From Rhyzopertha dominica (Eukaryota; Arthropoda; Insecta; Coleoptera; Bostrichidae): DNA of 64,000 nt. Position 1 is the first letter of the stretch. The number at the start of each line of letters is the position of its first letter. Below the pieces are notes generated by a model. It ran no database searches, was not told where the DNA came from, and saw only the letters and a program-made list of their open reading frames with translations. This document shows positions 1 to 10,891 of the stretch, piece by piece. The position numbers were made by a program, and so were the translations under genes. The DNA lies in NCBI GenBank assembly GCA_025024175.1, contig QCXZ01000041.1, positions 6,505,786 to 6,569,785 on the forward strand. Reading direction: 5' to 3'.

Positions 1-217
1 GTAAAAGTTAAACCATTTGCTTCAATCCATTTAACACATCGAATAATGTCAACAGAACTGTTCATTTAGGTCGAAAAAAAATATGTCTACAGCAAATATT
101 ATATACGATTAACAGTAAGCAATGCAAAATATTAGTTAATTCAACTAAGATAGATAAAGCCATTTTTTGATACAAAAAAACCTATAAATGTTTTTACGAA
201 ATTTTTTACCTATATTA
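1..217. other. AT-rich flank, nothing recognised
   Basis: No coding similarity or structure seen up to the left edge of the first Penelope-like repeat. Confidence 0.4.
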
Positions 218-569
218 TGTAATCTACTTTATTCTTCTATTGTAGAGCGCTTTCGGCTATTTCGGCTACAAAGTAGCCATCATCGGTACAATCAAAAGCT
301 ATAAATGAAGAAAAAAACGTTTACAATTAGTTTGACAAGTCAAGAATTTAGAAACAAGCAAACTTGAGTACAAGCAAGAAATTAGGATGGCAGTGTCATC
401 TGTCAGCATTACACTGACATGATGACAAAGCCACATGCATTTTAAACTTGAGTACAAACCAAAAGCAACCTACATATAGCAACATAAACGTAATATTAAT
501 GTAAATCAAATAAATGATTTAGAACAGGTCAACTGAAATTACGAGAATCGTATAAAATAGTAAAATTTT
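218..569 (-). mobile_element. Penelope-like element (family A) 3' end, inverted arm
   Basis: This stretch, read on the minus strand, matches the tail of the plus-strand copy at about 760-1010: the reverse complement of 527-569 aligns with about 745-775 and that of 218-300 with about 931-1015. It is a PLE 3' terminus without coding sequence. Compared with the right arm it holds about 85 extra bases (about 345-430). The right arm lacks them between two short CAAGTTT repeats, which suggests a deletion by slippage or recombination. The two arms face away from each other, with their 3' ends at 218 and 1010. Inverted arms of this sort are known for PLEs. Confidence 0.65.
234..299 (-). ncRNA. Hammerhead-ribozyme-like motif in PLE A left arm
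   Basis: On the minus strand: stem I strand TTTTGATTGTA, core CCGATGA (canonical CTGATGA with U4 to C), a stem II of GGCTAC/GTAGCC closing a TTT loop, GAAA, then AGCGCT (self-complementary stem III) and C at the cleavage position, followed by TACAATAGAAG, which pairs back with the first strand over about nine positions. An extra TAGCCGAAA lies between stem II and stem III. The core change and the insertion suggest an inactive relic. Confidence 0.5.
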
Positions 570-1010
570 GTTGGCTAATAATTCTAATTAGAGGTAAAGA
601 ACATTTAAAGCAATTCGAAAGGTATAAAAATACAGATATTGTGACAACAAATTCATGGTTAGCTAACCATTTTTTTTAAATGAGCACATTATCACACTAG
701 ACAATTTAAATGCATTACATTCGTGCAGCAAATATCAAAATTAAATTTTACTGCTTTAAGCGATTCATGTAATTTCAACAGTCATGTTCTAAATTATTTA
801 TTTGCTCTAAATTAATATTACGTTTTGTGTTGCTGACGTGTAGGTTGCTTTTGGCCTGTGGTCAAGTTTGTTCTAAATTTTTGACTTTGTCAAACTAATT
901 GTAGAAATTTCTTTTCTCTTTATTCATACCTTTTGATAGTACTGATGATGGTTACTTTGTAGCTGAAAGCGCTCTACAATAAAAGAAAAAAGTGGATTAC
1001 ACTTAAAGTA
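570..1010 (+). pseudogene. Penelope-like element (family A), C-terminal GIY-YIG fragment and 3' tail
   Basis: Translation from 584 gives LIRGKEHLKQFERYKNTD followed by IVTTNSWLANH. This matches the end of the GIY-YIG endonuclease domain of PLE proteins and the fellow copies at 13.3 kb and 38.2 kb. Stops and a frameshift appear after about 675. The noncoding tail to about 1010 ends with the family A signature GAAAGCGCTCTACAATAAAA and a GTGGATTA-like terminus. The reverse transcriptase and most of the endonuclease are absent, so this is a strongly 5'-truncated copy fused head to head to the inverted arm on its left. Confidence 0.7.
931..984 (+). ncRNA. Hammerhead-ribozyme-like motif in PLE A right arm
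   Basis: Order seen: TTTTGATAGTA, core CTGATGA (942-948), one extra T, stem II GGTTAC/GTAGCT with a TTT loop, GAA, stem III AGC/GCT (no loop), C at the expected cleavage position, then TACAATAAAAG. The first and last strands pair at most positions, forming stem I of a type I hammerhead. Where this arm and the left arm differ in stem I, pairing is kept at several places. The unpaired T after the core and the loopless stem III would weaken a monomer. Hammerheads in PLE termini are established; activity here is inference. Confidence 0.6.
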
Positions 1011-3524
1011 GAAATTTCATTATATACCTTTCCAAATTTTGCCATACAGATTTCTCTATGATACATCACTTATTGCACTTCTTTTTTATATAAAATTTGT
1101 TTTTATTTATTTTAAGGTGCTTTTGCAATATTTTAGTAAGAACTCGCCATGAATAAAATAATATAAACATGTAAAACCTCCGGTAATCTTTTGTTAAATT
1201 CGAGTAAATTCTTTCACATAAAATTAACTATATAATCAGCAGAAATTTACCACTTATAATTTTATTAGATACTATTTTAATTAAATCACTACCAAAATTA
1301 TATAAGTAGTAGAATTAGGTAAATAATTAGATTATATTGTGCGAATATTGTGTTATTTACATTTGAAGTGTTCAAGTTCGGAATTAGCGTAAATAGCGTA
1401 AACAATTCAATCTTCTTTTCATATAAATTTTTTTGTAAAAACACGAGACCCTTGAAACCACGAGAGTCTCATTTGTTCAGTCTCGGTCTCGTATGGGTCT
1501 CGGGTACCTTAGTCTCGGTCTCGTCAGAAGCACTAAATATTTCGTCCTTGAAATTTGTTTACAATATCCGCGTTCGGCAATTGGCTAACTAAGTTATAGA
1601 TACTTTTTCGGATTTCGATTTTATACGCCATGTCACATGTCGATGACATCTGTCAATATTTATGATCACAAGGCTTACTCGAACAAATGCCAGGTAATGG
1701 TTACTAGAGTGAATGTTTTGGGTATGATGAAAATTAGCAAAGAAATTTGTCACAAAATTTGTTACATACGTCATTTCTTGATAATGGACAGCTGTCTACT
1801 TCAAATTATTCGAGACGTCATACTCATTTGCCTCATTTGCTAAAATAATAATTTTGAACGTGTTCATGTATTCAAAATATTCAAAATCGTCGGAAGGTGA
1901 AACTGTGGAAAAAAAAGCTTCTGAGAGAAAGATCGATAACGAGAATAATCTATACATCATACATCTATGAAATTTATAAAAAAGTCGTACTAACATGAAT
2001 TAACCTAACAAATTTTCCTTAATTCTCAACGTTTTTAGAATGTTTGTAACTTGACAAAATGAATGACGTTTCTAAAATCATGTTGCAGTAATTCTGTCCA
2101 CCAAACGCCTGGATCTTTTGCAAGCATTGCATAACTACAACAATATCTACTACATCTATAAATTTCTAGCAGTAGATATGCACCAGGGTAACTAAAGAAA
2201 AACTGAAATTTAGCGCGAAGGGCTTCAAATTACGGACGCGAAGCACGAGACTGCCGCATCACGTATTTGGCTGCCAATTACAGGGCACCCACCAAGGCGG
2301 GATGACGGAATAAAATCTGCAATTTGTTAAATGCTCCGTGACCGAGCAAGAATGCACCGGAGACCGCATACCGTCTCCGTTCCGGATGTATGGAGTCGGA
2401 AAATTCATTTTACAAATGTACACGGCGATGAGAAACGTCAAACTAGAAGAAGTGTCTAGAGAATGAATAGGTATCTGGTGCAATAACCACTGTGATTTTT
2501 TGATGTGTTGAACAAATGTGAGAAAGTATTTCCTACTGAGCTCTTAATTATTGTATTATTGTAAGTGAGATAAATATTATTCTACCTAAACAATATAACT
2601 TAGGAAGATTTATTATTTAGAATATAAATCCAACGGACACATAAAACTAAATGTGAACAATAATTACATTCCTTTGTGGGAACGCAAGCTTGGTTTTTGA
2701 GTTAACCGCGGAATGGAGTTAAGATTTTTGAAGGCAATTATCTCTTCTATGGAAAGGTTGGTTTTTAATGAACCTGGGATGTTGCCATTAGGTAAGAATC
2801 GAAAACATGATCTACAGAGTTATTTATTCAATTTTGCTGAGAGCAATAGCAAAATTTAAATCTTTTAGTATAGGAAGATGTTTTCTGACTGATAAATAAA
2901 ATTCAAAGACAAGATAACCACCGTTTTTTAATTGGGTATTTGGAGCAGTTTTTATGTACAGTTATAGACATACGTTTGCAAAAAATTATGATTACGGATT
3001 TCAAGCCCTATTTCACATTACAGAGAAGTAACTTAATCAAAAAATGACCGATAAATTTGAGTGAGAGTACTGGACAAATAAAGGTGAAGTTCTAAAAGAT
3101 TGATACCTACAAAAGTCCAGTTCTCGTCGAGTTGCAACAACAAACTCGTCCGCCGTAGAATTTTGTTGGATGGCAATGCGGAAGATTGGTTTTTTGGTTA
3201 TTAGAAACACGCGAATGCCTTATTAACACGACAACGGATAAGGAAAATTAGGGAAGACATTAATTCTGAATGTTTGTGGCGAAATTTGGAAACTTGTAGA
3301 AAGAAANATTCACCCTATAGAGGNTAAGCGCTGATGTGGGAAGNCAATACTAACTCAAAAAGACTTCAATGTGACTCTGGATGCGAAAGCTTATGTTGGA
3401 GCACACGTTCGTACGAGTTCCTATAGATTTTAAATAAAATTTTAAAATTTCAAGTAGTAATTCATTATTACCCAACTACACAACAGAAGGGTAAAAGTTA
3501 ATCAAAACGTACAGAAAAAACTAA
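1011..3524. other. Gene-free stretch
   Basis: AT-rich, no recognisable protein. It contains the GAGAC/GTCTC tract at 1442-1530 and a somewhat GC-richer patch at about 2210-2480 whose short open frames look accidental. Three N calls lie near 3307-3344. Confidence 0.4.
1442..1530. repeat. GAGAC/GTCTC-rich degenerate tract
   Basis: Repeated GAGAC and GTCTCG words in both orientations, including GTCTCGGTCTCG twice. The same words recur at 6786-6915 and 46321-46354, so this is probably a dispersed short repeat rather than chance. Confidence 0.5.
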
Positions 3525-5100
3525 TTATACAAAAACATCTTTTAAAGCAGTGATGATGCCACCAAAAAGATCAAAATTTATACACTGGGAATTATATAGA
3601 ACACACATGTTATATAGTGGTGAACGCTTTTTTAAGTTCGTTCTGGCAGTTGGCAGATAAAATGTGTGAGATGTTCTGGCAGACACTCTAGGTACAACAT
3701 AATTTAAAGAACCCAAAATTTCGGCACTATCAGGTAAATTGTTGGCAATTTTTAATAGAAACACCAAAGACTGAAGGTGTCTTCTAGTCTGAAGTCTCGA
3801 AATATCATGTTTCTCAAGCAGATCGCTGTGACAAACACCTGGGGAGGGAAAGACGCCGTCGAGTTTAAAACTTAGTAGTTTTAGAAATTTTCGCTGAACA
3901 TTTTCAATATAATTTGTATGTCGCATATAATACGGGGTCCAAACAACCGCTGCATACTCCAATCGAGATCTAATAAATGAGTAAAAAAAGCAGTTTTAAT
4001 GTGTTATAACAGAAATCACGACTGTTACGTGAAATAAAGCCGTATGTTTTACTGGCATTAAGACACATTTTATAAATGTATGGAATAAAAGATAACTTGC
4101 TATGGAAAGTTACGCCAAGATCGTTAAATGTGTCGGGTCTAGACGGAAAAACGCCCTCAAGACCGTAGTCATATATTATAAGTACAGATTTTAACGTGAA
4201 CGATAGAACGTTGCACTTAGCTATGTTCAAAGGCAGTCCATCAGATCTACACCAGTTATTCAGTACCTCAAGATTGTTTTGTAAACGAATATAATCGATG
4301 TATGGGTAGTGTAAAGTTTAAGGTCATCCGCATAAAGTAAAATGTTGACGTCTATAACGCCAGTTAAGTCATTAATAAACAGTATAAAAAACAAAGGACC
4401 TAAAACAGAACCTTGCAGCACTCCAGATGTAGCATTGTAAGCGCTGGACTTGAGTCCACTATATGCCACGTATTGAACTCTAATATGGAGGTAAGATTTG
4501 AATAAATCAATCAAAGCATCAGACATGCCGAGGAGATTAAGTTTGTTTAACAAAATATTGTGATCCATATTATCGAACGCTTTGGAGAAGTCCGTATAAA
4601 TCACATCGGCCTGCAAATGACCATCCAAAGCTTCAGCGACAAACTGAGAAAAACAAACCAAATTGGTGGTAGCAGAACGTGCCTTGATGAAGCCGTGCTG
4701 GTGTACACTAATATACTTAGATAAATTATGATATAAATAGTTATGTAAGAGTATCTCAAATACTTTGCTAAAGTTGCATAAAGTAGAAAATTTGGGTACA
4801 CAGATATCGAAAACGCTATTCAATTTACTATAAAAGTAATCTACAGCATTATTTAGGTCGTCGATATGTTCAAGAGAAACCCAGTCAGTATTTAGTAGCA
4901 TATCGTAAAGACTGAAAAAATTTGCTTTGCGGAAATTATAATCATAGGTACTATTAAACAGAAAATTGTGTTTGGAATTAATGGATTTGTTTACTACAAA
5001 AGAAACATTTAATGCCGCGTGATGTGCATCTTCGTCAACGAGAGGATCCAAGGATCTCTCCACACTACATTCACGATAAACAACACCAAGTCCAACACCC
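3525..5100 (-). pseudogene. Non-LTR retrotransposon (Jockey/CR1-like) reverse transcriptase, decayed
   Basis: Three consecutive minus-strand frames form one RT. The first (5063-4260, with similarity extending upstream to about 5100) has the end of the endonuclease/linker region (SLDPLVDEDAHHAALNVSF), then HQHGFIKARSATTNL, DFSKAFDNMDHNILLNKL, the LQGSVLGPLFFILFINDL motif and the catalytic YADDLKLY near 4314-4337. The second (4230-3970) and third (3962-3525) carry the thumb and C-terminal part, ending in the FYLPTARTNL...SPLYNM region usual for these elements. The RT finger segment, normally between the linker and the KVFEIL region, is missing, so there is an internal deletion near 4770, plus two frameshifts at about 4240 and 3965. 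The catalytic dyad is intact but the copy is dead. Relatives with the same RT layout lie at 43.2 kb. Confidence 0.9.
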
Positions 5101-5730
5101 TTGCATTCTGGTTACGCACACGATTGTATTGCAACAGGCTAAGGGAGTTTTGAAAACTAGTTAACGCAAAAACATACCAACACAGATACCCGAAAAGGGC
5201 AATTCCTAAGTTGCACTATGAGAATATTAGTGTACACGACGCAGCCAAGTTTCGCATCACCTACGTACGAACTCTCAACCCTTGCCATCCTTGTACCGAC
5301 CCTGTAAATAATAGAATAGCCCTAATCAAGTCAAAACATGATTAGCCTACGGCGTAGAGCTTGTCCAATGAGGCGTTCGGATCAAATCGAATTACGCGCG
5401 CATTTCCCAGCTGCAACCGCGGTCTCTCGGGATACGTCAATGCCTCACTCATGTTTACATCATACACATCTCCGACACCCCGTTCGTTCTAATTGACATG
5501 ATCGTCAAAACAAGGCAAAAACTGCACCGGCGATAATTTTGTTTAGAACAGACGCTGCTCTATTGCCTTGAATAGCATGTGCAACATATAACATATGATA
5601 ATTTGTTATATTTAATGATGTTGCATTACTAGCTTGATAATTATTTGCTTATTATGAATTATAATAAACTTAATACAGACAAGAAATGTTTTACAATTAC
5701 TGAATGTAACAGAGGTATCTAATCATGGTA

Positions 5731-5825
5731 GTAGATAGAGAGGTATATGCACGACCGTATGGTAACTGTATAAAACTATATAGAGAGGTCTAGTAAGACA
5801 TGGAATATAGTGGTAAAAGCTCATG
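5731..5825 (+). repeat. Dispersed repeat, copy 1
   Basis: GTAGATAGAGAGGTATATGC followed by ACGA closely matches 8839-8862. Looser similarity continues through TAGAGAG and ATAGTGG words for about 80 bases. The type of element is unknown. Confidence 0.4.
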
Positions 5826-6161
5826 CCAGTGGCATGCATAACCATACATTCGGTGTGGTATTTGTATGAAGTTTTTTGAAATAACAAAAATGAGAAAGTA
5901 TTGCGTGGTGCCGAAATTTAACAGTAATTCTTCCGATAGCGCTTTATATGCAATAAAAATTTAATACTTCGAAATGCTCCATATATAGGGATCATCTTTA
6001 TCGAACAAATGTTTCTGGTACAGCTGGTCCTTCATCTAGACTTACTATTTTAAAATCCAGAAGGCGGCTAAATCATCCAAATCAGACCATTTCACAGTTA
6101 AACAAAAATAAAAATATTTTAACCAAACATATTCACAGTGTTGTTTTTGACAATGTAGTGG

Positions 6162-6425
6162 ATGAGTTGTTTTCAAACACATATTCTATTTCATTTCCTT
6201 GTAAAGAACACGAAGCAGAAATACTTTAAAAACTTTGTTTATTGTTATATTATAACGAGAATTAAATATTTTTATCAGCACAATCACAGAAATACTGATA
6301 AATCAAGTGCAAGAAAGAAGAAGGAATCTAAGTTGACGCAAAATGTTTATACTTTATTAGGTAAGATATATTATTTTCTAACCAATTTTCTACCAATCGC
6401 TATATCTTTTACGACTTTTACCTGA
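6162..6425 (+). pseudogene. Possible C-terminal scrap of a DNA transposase
   Basis: The 87-codon frame contains KYFKNFVYCYIITRIKYFYQ and a basic segment ARKKKESKLTQNVY. A hydrophobic/aromatic run ending in a lysine-rich tail resembles the extreme C terminus of THAP/P-element-type transposases as I remember them, but there is no catalytic motif in view. Immediately after the stop (6423-6470) lies CCTGAGGATGAGG ... TTCGAAACATGG, a pattern resembling PLE-type tails. The frame could equally be accidental in AT-rich DNA. A profile search against P-element and THAP9 families would decide. Confidence 0.2.
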
Positions 6426-6785
6426 GGATGAGGATGGATTCCTTCGAAACATGGACTAGTTAATACAATTAAAGGATGTGCATTGACTCATTTGTTTTAA
6501 TCTATTAACCAAGTAACTGCACTTTGAGCACAATGCATCATCCTTGTTACTTATTCTGATTGTTATGTGATAGTGTCTAATTACAATCTTTCTTAATTTA
6601 TTTACAAAAGAACAGTCATTATTCAGTATCAATTTAATGAATTCATTTTTCTAATTGGTAATTGAGGGCAAATATAAGGGGATCGGTTTGATATTTTTGA
6701 TATTAAAGGATTTTTTAATTTCATATTTAAGATGCCTATGTGTTCATAGGCTGCAAATTTCTACAGTATCTAGAGTGTTAAGAGT

Positions 6786-6915
6786 AGTCTTGTCTTGACA
6801 AATTCTGTCTCGTCTCGTCTTGTCTTGGAATCAAGATGAAATGCCAGCAAGACAAGATGATTCAGGGTGCGAGACAAGACCTCTCGTCTTGTCTTGCCGA
6901 AACACTAGATGAGAC
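6786..6915. repeat. GTCTC/GAGAC foldback tract
   Basis: GTCTTGTCTTG and TCTCGTCTCGTCTTGTCTTG on the left are answered by CAAGACAAGATG and GCGAGACAAGACC, then GTCTTGTCTTGCC again. The words could form hairpins. Related to the tracts at 1442 and 46321. Confidence 0.5.
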
Positions 6916-8118
6916 TATCCGATGATTTTGCTTGAAACGCTGAAGAATATTCCGCATTTGTAATGGAATTCCACACAAAGACGCGTAAATTCAACAACAA
7001 ACGTAATTATTCCGAAAATGTCAACTGTAATAATGAAAGAGCCAAAGTCCGTCCCGACGAGAGCGTACCTGTCGATACCGATCTGCAATGCAAATGCAAA
7101 TCAAATATTTATAGTGCGCATAACTGATGTAGCAACCTTCGGCTACAAGAAATATCCATTACACTCTATTACATTATGAACGCTCGAGTCTGACAGGAGC
7201 TTTCACTGCGCGAGCTTTAACGTCCAGACGACATTACGAAACAAGTTTCTGCATATTGACTTCTTCATCCTATTCAATAGCAGTGCCTTCCCGAGGTTTA
7301 AATCGGTCGTGGGTGAGCAAAGCTCCTCCCGCACAATACCGACTAGCGTTTAACGTCCTGGATCGAGACAAGAATTTCATATAGGAATGTTATCGTATAT
7401 TATTCCACCCTTCGTGGCGCAGACGACTAAGCTGAAAATACTACTGTAATAACCTGTAATAAAGACGCTCTGTATCTCGGCTTGTATCATATACGGGGGC
7501 CGTATTCCCGTTTTAAATCATACTTACTCCTGTGTCCTTGCGACAATAAGCTATTTTGGCGGATTTAGGGGGTGGACGGCCGCCTTAATAGAAATTTCGG
7601 AGGTGTTGCAGGCCGGCTTAACCCGCAGACACCTTAATGAATACCGTAATTAAAATAAGGGCTTGTAAGTACGCCCATAAATAGTTTAGATGAACCTTGG
7701 CGTGTGTGCCGCGCACTAATTAGATGAGTTTGTGCTGTGACTGAAGCGTCCACGGTAATTTCTGGTTATATGACACCCGAATGTATATCTCTAACTGCCT
7801 GTAAATATAACAAGTCGTTCTAGCCTAGTACCTGAAAACAGTTTTTCCTGGTTTAATGTTTAACTTTCAGCGTCTTCTACGAGAGTGGATCCATATGCTC
7901 TACCCCAAGACCCCCTTATAGTAAAACTACAGTGGCATTATATTTTATATGAGAAAGCAAGGGCAGATGCCTTCAGTTCCATCTAAGCGGAACTCTGCGA
8001 GCTAGGAGGCTTGTAAATTGCAAACATCGACCTGGTACAGGTTCCTATTGATGGCGTCGGATAATGCTCCGAAAGCGGGATGATTTGAATAAATCTTCTG
8101 CCCTCGACAATTCATTTT

Positions 8119-8165
8119 CACCCTACGACTAGTTTCGCCCTGCTGGGGCTCATCAGCCAGGGTAG
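8119..8165 (-). ncRNA. Hammerhead ribozyme motif, left arm of foldback
   Basis: On the minus strand: TACCCTGG, core CTGATGA, stem II GCCC/GGGC with loop CAGCA, GAA, stem III ACT/AGT without loop, C at the cleavage position, then GTAGGGTG. The outer strands pair as a stem I (TACCC with the following GGGTG side; one G-G mismatch beside the core). Every conserved core base of a type I hammerhead is present. The loopless, palindromic stem III ACTAGT would be weak in a monomer and could instead pair between two molecules. That it works is inference. Confidence 0.7.
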
Positions 8166-8261
8166 AGAGCAACTTAACCAAGGCAGATCGTCGTCTTTTA
8201 ACCGCGACGGATGGACGGACGGAAGGACTAAACGGTCTGCCTTGGTTAAGTTGCTCTCTCC

Positions 8262-8303
8262 TCCTGCCTGATGAGCACCAACAGGGCGAAACTAGTCGTA
8301 ATT
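8262..8303 (+). ncRNA. Hammerhead ribozyme motif, right arm of foldback
   Basis: Core CTGATGA at 8268-8274, then GCACC, AACA, GGGC, GAAACTAGTC and the cleavage position before GTAA. Stem II has one A-G mismatch and stem I pairs for only about three bases (TGC with GTA, one wobble), so this copy is weaker than its partner on the left, though the core is unchanged. Confidence 0.6.
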
Positions 8304-8838
8304 TATTCAAATTAAATTTTATATTTCTTGACAGTCTGCCTCCACACTACTGCACTTGGTGCTCGAACATCTCAACAAAGCAAAAAACAGAACTGTAAAA
8401 TAATGCAAGGTAAAGCATAAAGGAATCCCACGTTTTAGAAAATCACTGTGGGAATCTCAGGTAGAGGGTGGCGGTCGGTCCCGCTAGGTGGCGTGTATGA
8501 TAAGGTTATTAAAGGTTAAAATGCTGAGGACGGGTAAACAACTGGTCTTTGCTGTCAGGATTTTTTTTAAAAGACGTGGAGCCGGTTACTGAGACGCAAT
8601 GCACATGCTTTAATTCAAATCCAAACAAAAGTCTTACTTATTTGATTGGCTATTTTCCATCATGATGGTTATTATTTTGATTACCGGGATCATGGAAAAA
8701 ACAAACTTATGGTTTAATTAAGTCGACAGCTTCGTGTATTTCATATTTGTTACACTTCTTCAGGACTAGAACGGAGACAACATAATATTTTATATTATTA
8801 TTTATATTTTTATATCGTGTTATATTAGATACACGGAA

Positions 8839-8925
8839 GTAGGTAGAGAGGTATACGCACGATGCTCACGTTAGAGAGAGATAGAGCATAGTGGGAATCG
8901 CTCCGCTTTGCATAGGGCTACTTTG
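8839..8925 (+). repeat. Dispersed repeat, copy 2
   Basis: GTAGGTAGAGAGGTATACGC followed by ACGA matches the start of the copy at 5731 with two differences. The similarity fades after about 80 bases. Confidence 0.4.
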
Positions 8926-10167
8926 CAGCGCACGCTGTGTTGATAATATCAATTTGATTCCCAAAATTACCTAAGATTCTGTTGTTACTTGTGCAACAAT
9001 TTTAGAACAGATTTGCATCATATAATGAAAATCCGCTGCAATTAAATCAATACTTCCCGATCAAGTTGTCAAAATAAAATTTACGCTTTTATTTCTTATA
9101 TTATACCATCAATAATGAGGTATTGAGCATTTTTTATCTTTAGAAATTTTTTCTACGACAGACGGTTTTCGTGATATTAGCAAAAATCCATAAATTTGTA
9201 AAATCGTTTTTTTCTAAATAACTCGAAAATTATTAACTAAACAAAACAATTGCAAGAGTGCTTTCGATCAGAAATTTAATTTTCTTTCGGATGGTATTTT
9301 CATATTTGAATATATTAAGTATTTTCTGAACAATTTGCTGCACCGAAAATTTATAGGGACTAATAATACTCGCAATTATACTACTAATCACATACTAAAA
9401 GGCAAAAAATAAAAGTTTGCAAAAAGGGTAGTTACCCCTTAATTTTAGGGAAGGGACCCTATACCTTACTTACCCCAAAAACAACTTGTTGCTTTGGGTA
9501 GTTGAGATTTATACGTATACCAAATTTCAAGTTCATATGTTAAGTCTTTCGAAAGTTATCGCGTCCACACACAGACAAACATACGAAATTTTTGCTCAAA
9601 TTTTGTTTTTGATCGCCTTCGAGCATTTTAAAGCGATTAAGCAAATAAAAAAGTTCGAAAATGCTTTCGCGATACAATACTTCTCATCCGTTGGATGTGC
9701 AAGTAAAATTAAGTACAGAAATACGACTATTCTATATATTTCTTATATTATAAAGGTAATACTTATTTCACACTAAATTTCAGAAGTATATCAAATAGGA
9801 GTGTTAGGAAATAAAAAGTGTTGCTTCTGCAATCAACGCTTATTAAAAATACACATACAAGGAGATTTAAAAGTTAAAAAAAAGTTGGTTAACCAACGTG
9901 GGANCCAGCCCGGAAAACAACATGTTAAGCACGTATGATTTTTTTGCCGCTGGTTTTTACGTTATGGNGCTGAAGACCCCCGTTTATTTTTTATGGGGAT
10001 ATTAAAGAACATTCTATGGCACTAGTGTAAGAAGAAGGTACATTTTAAAATTCTTATGTAAGTATGGTTTTTGTTTTTACAAGAAACGGCTTTTGTTTGT
10101 TCGATTGCACACAATAANTAAGTAACATATAACTGCAAATATGTATGTTTTAAATAAGAAATCTTTC

Positions 10168-10189
10168 ATATATATATATATATATATAT
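10168..10189. repeat. (AT)n microsatellite
   Basis: About 11 uninterrupted AT units. Confidence 0.9.
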
Positions 10190-10874
10190 TTATTTACTTA
10201 TATTTATTAAGGCTTAATGCCAATTTTGGTCCATACTCTTACTGTTATTTGCTCTAAGGTTTTGGCTACGGGTAGTTTGAAACTTAATAAACTTGGCGAG
10301 TTGTTGTAGAGAATAGCCCATTTTCTTTTCGACCCTTTGTCACAAACTTGCTGTGGAAGCTATGGTGAACGGAATACATTTATAGCTCAGTCAAGTTACC
10401 AATAAAATTTTTCAAATTGATATGTTTTTTCCTCCATATGTATTCGTATAATATACTGTAGCAGCAAGCTGAGTGTGGTCGATCCTAAAAAAAATTATCA
10501 ATTAACAAATTCAAGTAAACGAAGAGTCCCACAAAAAAGGTTATACTGATAGTGATACTTTCGAAGTTAGGAAACGAACATAAGAGCATTTTAATCATAT
10601 TTACTGATATCGATAATCGTCCTAGTTTACTTTAAATACGAAATTGTTCCTTCAAGAGCAGATATGGTTGGATGATGAACTGAGAGATGGCCCTATGGAT
10701 TTTTCCACCTTAAAGCTCTTTTTTATTTTGTTTTGCATTGACCCAAATGAATTTCTTTAGTGTATATTATATATTAAGTTTCAACCGCTGCAGTTGTTTT
10801 TGGCTGGTTGCGATGGTATTCTACAATGTAATGCTAAATCAAGACAGAGACGGTAACTGACTAGCCATGCTTTT

Positions 10875-10891
10875 CATCATCATCATCATCA
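10875..10891. repeat. (CAT)n microsatellite
   Basis: Nearly six CAT units in a row. Confidence 0.85.

Larger units (their letters stand above)
5101..8082. other. Mostly gene-free stretch
   Basis: Contains a GC-richer patch at about 5190-5560, the dispersed repeat at 5731, a doubtful transposase scrap at 6162, a GAGAC foldback at 6786 and a second GC-richer, CpG-containing patch at about 7020-7760. No convincing gene. Confidence 0.4.
8083..8312. mobile_element. Foldback element with hammerhead-like ends
   Basis: Outer ends ATTTGAATAAAT (8083-8094) and ATTTATTCAAAT (8301-8312) are perfect inverted repeats. Inside, about 65 bases of the left arm (about 8125-8190) pair almost perfectly with about 8235-8299, including GACTAGTTTCGCCCTG against CAGGGCGAAACTAGTC and CTTAACCAAGGCAGA against TCTGCCTTGGTTAAG. 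The left arm has about 30 extra bases (8095-8125). The roughly 45-base centre holds a GGAC/GGAT run. No protein is encoded and I see no target duplication. Each arm carries a hammerhead-like motif facing outward. An overlapping open frame on the minus strand is a by-product of the arms. Confidence 0.75.

Noticed and set aside
5930..5975. GATAGCGCTTTATATGCAAT resembling the family A PLE tail signature
   Set aside because: The similarity is limited to about 15 bases; the upstream GIY-YIG codons and hammerhead core are absent.
6421..6470. CCTGAGGATGAGG...TTCGAAACATGG as a hammerhead
   Set aside because: An AGGA/TCCT stem can form, but the core reads CTGAGGA and no correct stem III or cleavage position follows GAAAC.
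8002..8310. 102-codon minus frame as a gene
   Set aside because: It runs through the foldback arms and its sequence is explained by the inverted repeat.
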